A stretch of 64,000 nt of DNA from Paramecium octaurelia. Taxonomy: Eukaryota > Ciliophora > Oligohymenophorea > Peniculida > Parameciidae. The notes below the pieces were generated by a model. It had not been told where the DNA came from. It searched no databases and was given only the letters and a program-made list of their open reading frames with translations. Below, in pieces: positions 60,493 through 64,000 of this stretch. Within the stretch, counting starts at the first letter, position 1, and each line of letters opens with the position of its first letter. The position numbers and the translations under genes were made by a program. Location of the stretch: positions 67,515 through 131,514 of the forward strand of contig CAJJDP010000083.1 in assembly GCA_905182995.1 (NCBI GenBank). The letters run 5' to 3'.

Positions 60493-63298
60493 ATGAACAT
60501 TACTTGCAAGTTCTATAAAGCTTACGATAACACCAATTATAATTTAGCACATAAAAAAATGTTTAAGCCAATAGAATTAGAATTACAAAAGAAGGGGAAA
60601 TTTAAGGTAGTGAATAATGGTTTTGAACATTCAGAGGAATCGGATGAATTTGATAAAAGACAATCTGTTGATTTAAAAGCGGTTGATATTTTTCAAGGGA
60701 AAAATGCTTTATAAGAGAACTGTGGATTAATAAGTGTTCTATTAAATAACACAGAGAAATAAAATGAAAATAGAATAAAAATTATGATATGCATAACTAT
60801 GTATTCTGAAAAATTATCGGAATTAGAAAAATCTATGAGTGGAATAGCAAAGAACATAGCCCCCTTCTTAGATATGTATTTGATATTTGTATAATTAGTG
60901 GGATAGCACCTCATTAAATAGCAGTGACTGTAATTTTTGATGGAATCTCTAATCTTCATAATGTACCTGGATCCTATCGAGACAATATTGTTCGTATTTA
61001 TTGAGTTTTATTTTAGCCTATTTTTCAAGCGAAAAGGATAAGAAGTATGGGTTTCAAGAGGAGTAAACTTTAACCTATTAATACAATAAATATTAGGAAT
61101 AATTCAAACGATTCTAAGATTACAAGCCAGAAAATATTAAATATCTCCGAGCTCACCCAGATGACTTACTGAGAAAATATAAGAAACATAGAGAGACTTT
61201 GAAAAAGACAATGATAAGATTAAAAGGATTTGAGTATAATTTGGTTGCACAGGATGAATGGATAGAATAGAATATTGTTGATGCGATGGAAGACTAGTAT
61301 AAAAGGGCAAAAATGTATATAGAGAATAGAAAAAATACTGCGTGGGTCTATTAAGATAACTTGGTAGATTAAGGATTGGAGGGTATACTCCCTATATTTT
61401 ATACATTCAAATTTAGCAATGGTTCAAAATTATCATCTCACATGTGGTTTTTCAAAGGATTTTGCGAAATATTCAATCCAGATTACTGTGTATTAATGGA
61501 TGTTGGTGCTAATCCTTAAAAGGATGCAATTTTCTAATTAATAATGGCAATGGAACAGAATCCTAAATTGGGAGGAGTGTGCGGAACAATGAGAGTTTAG
61601 ATTGAAGAGGATGATAAAGATGATGTAGAATTGGATATTGTGACTAATATTCTGGTAAACAAAGTATTTTCAATTCAAAAATGTCAATCTTGTGAATATG
61701 ACATTGCCCATTTGCTTGATAAATAGGCAGAATCAGCACTTGATTTTATTCATGTCCTTCCTGGTGCATTTTCCGCATATAGATATAAGGCATTTTCTGA
61801 AAAATATTAAGATGGTATGGCAAAGATGAGCAATTAGAATTAAGCAATACCGCAAAAAAGAGAGGTAGAAATAAAAGAAGAGTAGGATGATGAAGAAAAA
61901 AAAAAAAACGAACAAAACTATAAAGTAGAAGAAGAAGAAGGAAAAACTATATTGGATCAATATTTGAAGTAGGTGTTGGATCAAAATTATGAACATCAAA
62001 CATTAGAAGAAGCCAACATGTTTTTAGCTGAAGACAGAGTTTTGTGTAAACTACTATTTTGCAATGGATACTATCTTAGATACATAGCGAGTTCTTTGGT
62101 TTATGTTGATCCATGTAGTTCATTGAAATTATTGATTCTACAAAGAAGGAGGTGGATTAATGGATCGTGGCATGCGTTATCTTACATATCTGATAATTAT
62201 GATGAGGAGTTAAATGCTAGTTAACATTCTTGGTGGGATAAATAAAAATTTAAATTATCTATCACTTAGGCCAAGATTTAGTAACTCATGATATACTTTA
62301 TGGAGTCATTTCAAATTCTTTGGCTATATATGATATTGTATGCTATAGTAGATACTGGAGATCCGGGATTAAATAATTTTATTATTTCAACAGTCATTGC
62401 CTTCTATGTATATTTGGTGTTTATGATTATATATTTGGCTATTAATTATGATCCTGCTTTAATTAGAGAATTGGGATCCTCGGCTAAACAAAAAGCAGAG
62501 ACAGATTATTACTTCTCAAGACTCTTTTTTGTGTCAACTTGTTTGGGATTCATCAGTCTAGGCACTGTAGTATACACAATTTATTTGCTAATCTCGGAAA
62601 TATTCTTCAATTATGGATTCAATGATATAGTGGAGAAACCTCAAGTTCCACAGAGTTACTATTTGGTTCTTGTGGTTGTATCCATAGGATCCATAATCCT
62701 ACCAATACTATCATCAATCTGTTTATTGCCATAAAATATATTCAATGCAGCCTTAACAATGATCCCATACTTTTATTATCAACCGACTTATATGCATTTA
62801 TTTGTCATCTATTCATTTTGCAGAATTGATGACTTGTCATGGGGCACGAAAGGACTGACTAATACAGGGTCTAGTTCAGTCAATTCAGACAAGGCCTATT
62901 AAAAGTTTAAGTTCCTATTAAAATGGATAGTACTTAATACCATATTCACTGCATGCTTATTGATTTTGTTCTAGATTCAAATATACTTGCTTCCTTAGGG
63001 TTTAATCCTATTTATCTCAGTCATCTTGACAATACTTACTATTCTAAAAGGATGTTTGGCCTTGTGGTATAGGTTCAAATATTATGGAATTTCAAGGCAA
63101 ATAAATCAATATATTCAATCAAAATAATCTAACTAGATACTGAAATAGGATGAGTTGAATGAGAAGAAAAATGCCATCAAATAAGCAATTAAAGAAGGAA
63201 AAGGATTAGAGGGTGTTGACAAGCAAGGTATATCAATATATAGCTATGTAAGAGCATCAGCCTTTGTTGCATTTTTGGAGTATTTTTATTAAGAATGA
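60493..63298 (+). CDS. Chitin-synthase-like family 2 glycosyltransferase
   Basis: Chitin synthases polymerise N-acetylglucosamine from UDP-GlcNAc at a membrane while extruding the chain. The start is MNITCKFYKAYDNTNYNLAH. The catalytic part shows CITMYSEKLSELEKSMSGIA, two 23-nt introns, SHMWFFKGFCEIFNPDYCVL followed by MDVGANPQKDAIF (LDVG-type motif), GGVCGTMRV, LPGAFSAYRYKAF, LAEDRVLCKLLF (EDR) and LLILQRRRWINGSW (QRRRW); all core motifs are present. Several membrane helices follow (ILWLYMILYAIV; YLVFMIIYLAI; YLVLVVVSIGSIILPILSSI). The family's SWGTKG is present near 62836. An acidic/lysine insert with an A12 tract lies near 61900. Stop TGA 63296-63298. About 900 residues. Confidence 0.9.
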
Positions 63299-63329
63299 TT
63301 GTATAAATGTTATTATTATTATAAATCAA

Positions 63330-64000
63330 TCAATTGTTGTATTGAGATTAATCATTTAATTGTTATTAATTTTGATTTGTCATCCCATTCATTTAATTTA
63401 ATTCATAACCCTATTTAATTTCATCTCGATATTCAAAACTACTTTACTTTGAATTTCTATCCTTTATGAATGAAACTACCAGATATAATGCCACACAAAA
63501 GTCAAAGGCTGTGGTAACACAAAATAGAATCAAGCAGCCCTTGTTAAAATTATAAATATTTTCAGTGAGCATATCCCTTAAGTACTCTAATTGTAATTAA
63601 ACATATTCGTCAGAGCAATTCTGCAGGAGAACACCTTCTAAAAAGTCACTTTCCGCCTTGGTTTTACTAAAACTAGAAAAAATGATGAAAGCCTATAAAC
63701 TCTATAACAAAACTTTGGTTAGTATTTCCAAATAAAATATGGTGTTGGACTCTTCAGTGCCACGTCCTTTAATACAAGGCCAATCCTCTCCTTATATAGT
63801 TTGGGCTTGTATACAACTCCACATTACTGAGATTACGAAGAAGTAGATTATAGATACTATCATCAGAAGTTTCTAAGTATGTAAGATCTCTTCCAATATT
63901 TGTTCCTGATCAATAAAATTATCAAAGGTTTCTCCTCTACACGACATCTTCCACTCAATATATCCTCGACCATAAAGACCTGAATTAAGAATCTCAATTA
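63330..64000 (-). CDS. Cysteine-rich membrane protein, family member C (3' part)
   Basis: The minus strand from the edge reads GLYGRGYIEWKMSCRGETFD, a helix (LLMIVSIIYFFVISVMWSCI), WPCIKGRGTEESNTIFYLE, a hydrophobic segment, NCSDEYVQLQ, a last helix (CLILFCVTTAFDFCVALYLV), and a Q/N-rich tail ending at TGA 63330-63332. Motif order and the signature (C)IKGxGTxESNT match members A and B at 49.7-53.5 kb, so this is a diverged third copy, inverted relative to them and 10 kb away. The cysteine-rich ectodomain lies beyond the window. It converges with the chitin-synthase gene at a 31-bp gap. Confidence 0.8.

Noticed and set aside
61733-61999. Minus-strand 88-residue phenylalanine-rich frame
   Set aside because: Antisense of the acidic/lysine insert of the chitin synthase (A12 read as poly-Phe).
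1-64000. Standard genetic code with many short genes and pseudogenes
   Set aside because: Conserved proteins (dynein, TyrRS, eIF1A, p44, chitin synthase) continue through TAA and TAG at Gln positions and end only at TGA.

Overview
This is a stretch of ciliate macronuclear DNA, most likely from Paramecium or a close relative. It is AT-rich. TAA and TAG occur inside almost every gene at positions where glutamine fits, and TGA is the only usable stop. Genes are broken by very short GT..AG introns, mostly 20-29 nt with a few longer. Spacers are tiny and coding density is high. I read all genes with TAA/TAG = Gln; a standard-code translation cuts nearly every gene into fragments.

Layout. 1-2.5 kb: a TPR-repeat protein running off the left edge (-). 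3.1-16.0 kb: one complete axonemal-type dynein heavy chain (-). 16.9-21.1 kb: a small C2H2 zinc-finger protein (-), a SAPS-family PP6/Sit4 phosphatase regulatory subunit (-) and, 27 bp away and divergent, an unidentified protein (+). 21.7-29.5 kb: a membrane-anchored CDGSH iron-sulfur protein (+), a TMEM198/TM7SF3-like multipass protein (-) and a roughly 1,850-residue unidentified protein (-) whose stop overlaps the next start. 29.5-36.9 kb: a small alveolin-like protein, a double cyclic-nucleotide-binding-domain protein, tRNA-Ile(AAU), the TFIIH subunit p44/Ssl1, cytosolic tyrosyl-tRNA synthetase, a coiled-coil protein and an Aurora-like kinase. 37.2-43.7 kb: a coiled-coil protein, a small unidentified gene and a RING-IBR-type zinc protein, in a region where two single-N joins are flanked by exact 1.4-1.5 kb direct repeats; these look like unmerged contig overlaps. 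44.3-53.6 kb: a large leucine-rich-repeat multipass membrane protein followed by two tandem paralogous cysteine-rich membrane proteins. 53.7-63.3 kb: eIF1A, two small unidentified genes, a SPRY-like protein, an HMG-box protein, a TLDc-domain protein with a myristoylation-type N-terminus, and a chitin-synthase-like glycosyltransferase. 63.3-64 kb: a third member of the cysteine-rich membrane family, running off the right edge.

The genes do not form one pathway. Several themes recur: cilium and cortex (dynein, alveolin-like, perhaps the coiled-coil genes), signalling (kinase, cNMP-binding, SAPS), core information processing (eIF1A, TyrRS, p44, HMG box), and surface membrane proteins. The least explained content is the three-member cysteine-rich membrane family, the LRR membrane protein beside it, and the very large unidentified gene at 23.8-29.5 kb. 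I saw no transposon, virus-like element or CRISPR array. Intron and exon joins were worked out by eye and are the least certain part of each gene model.
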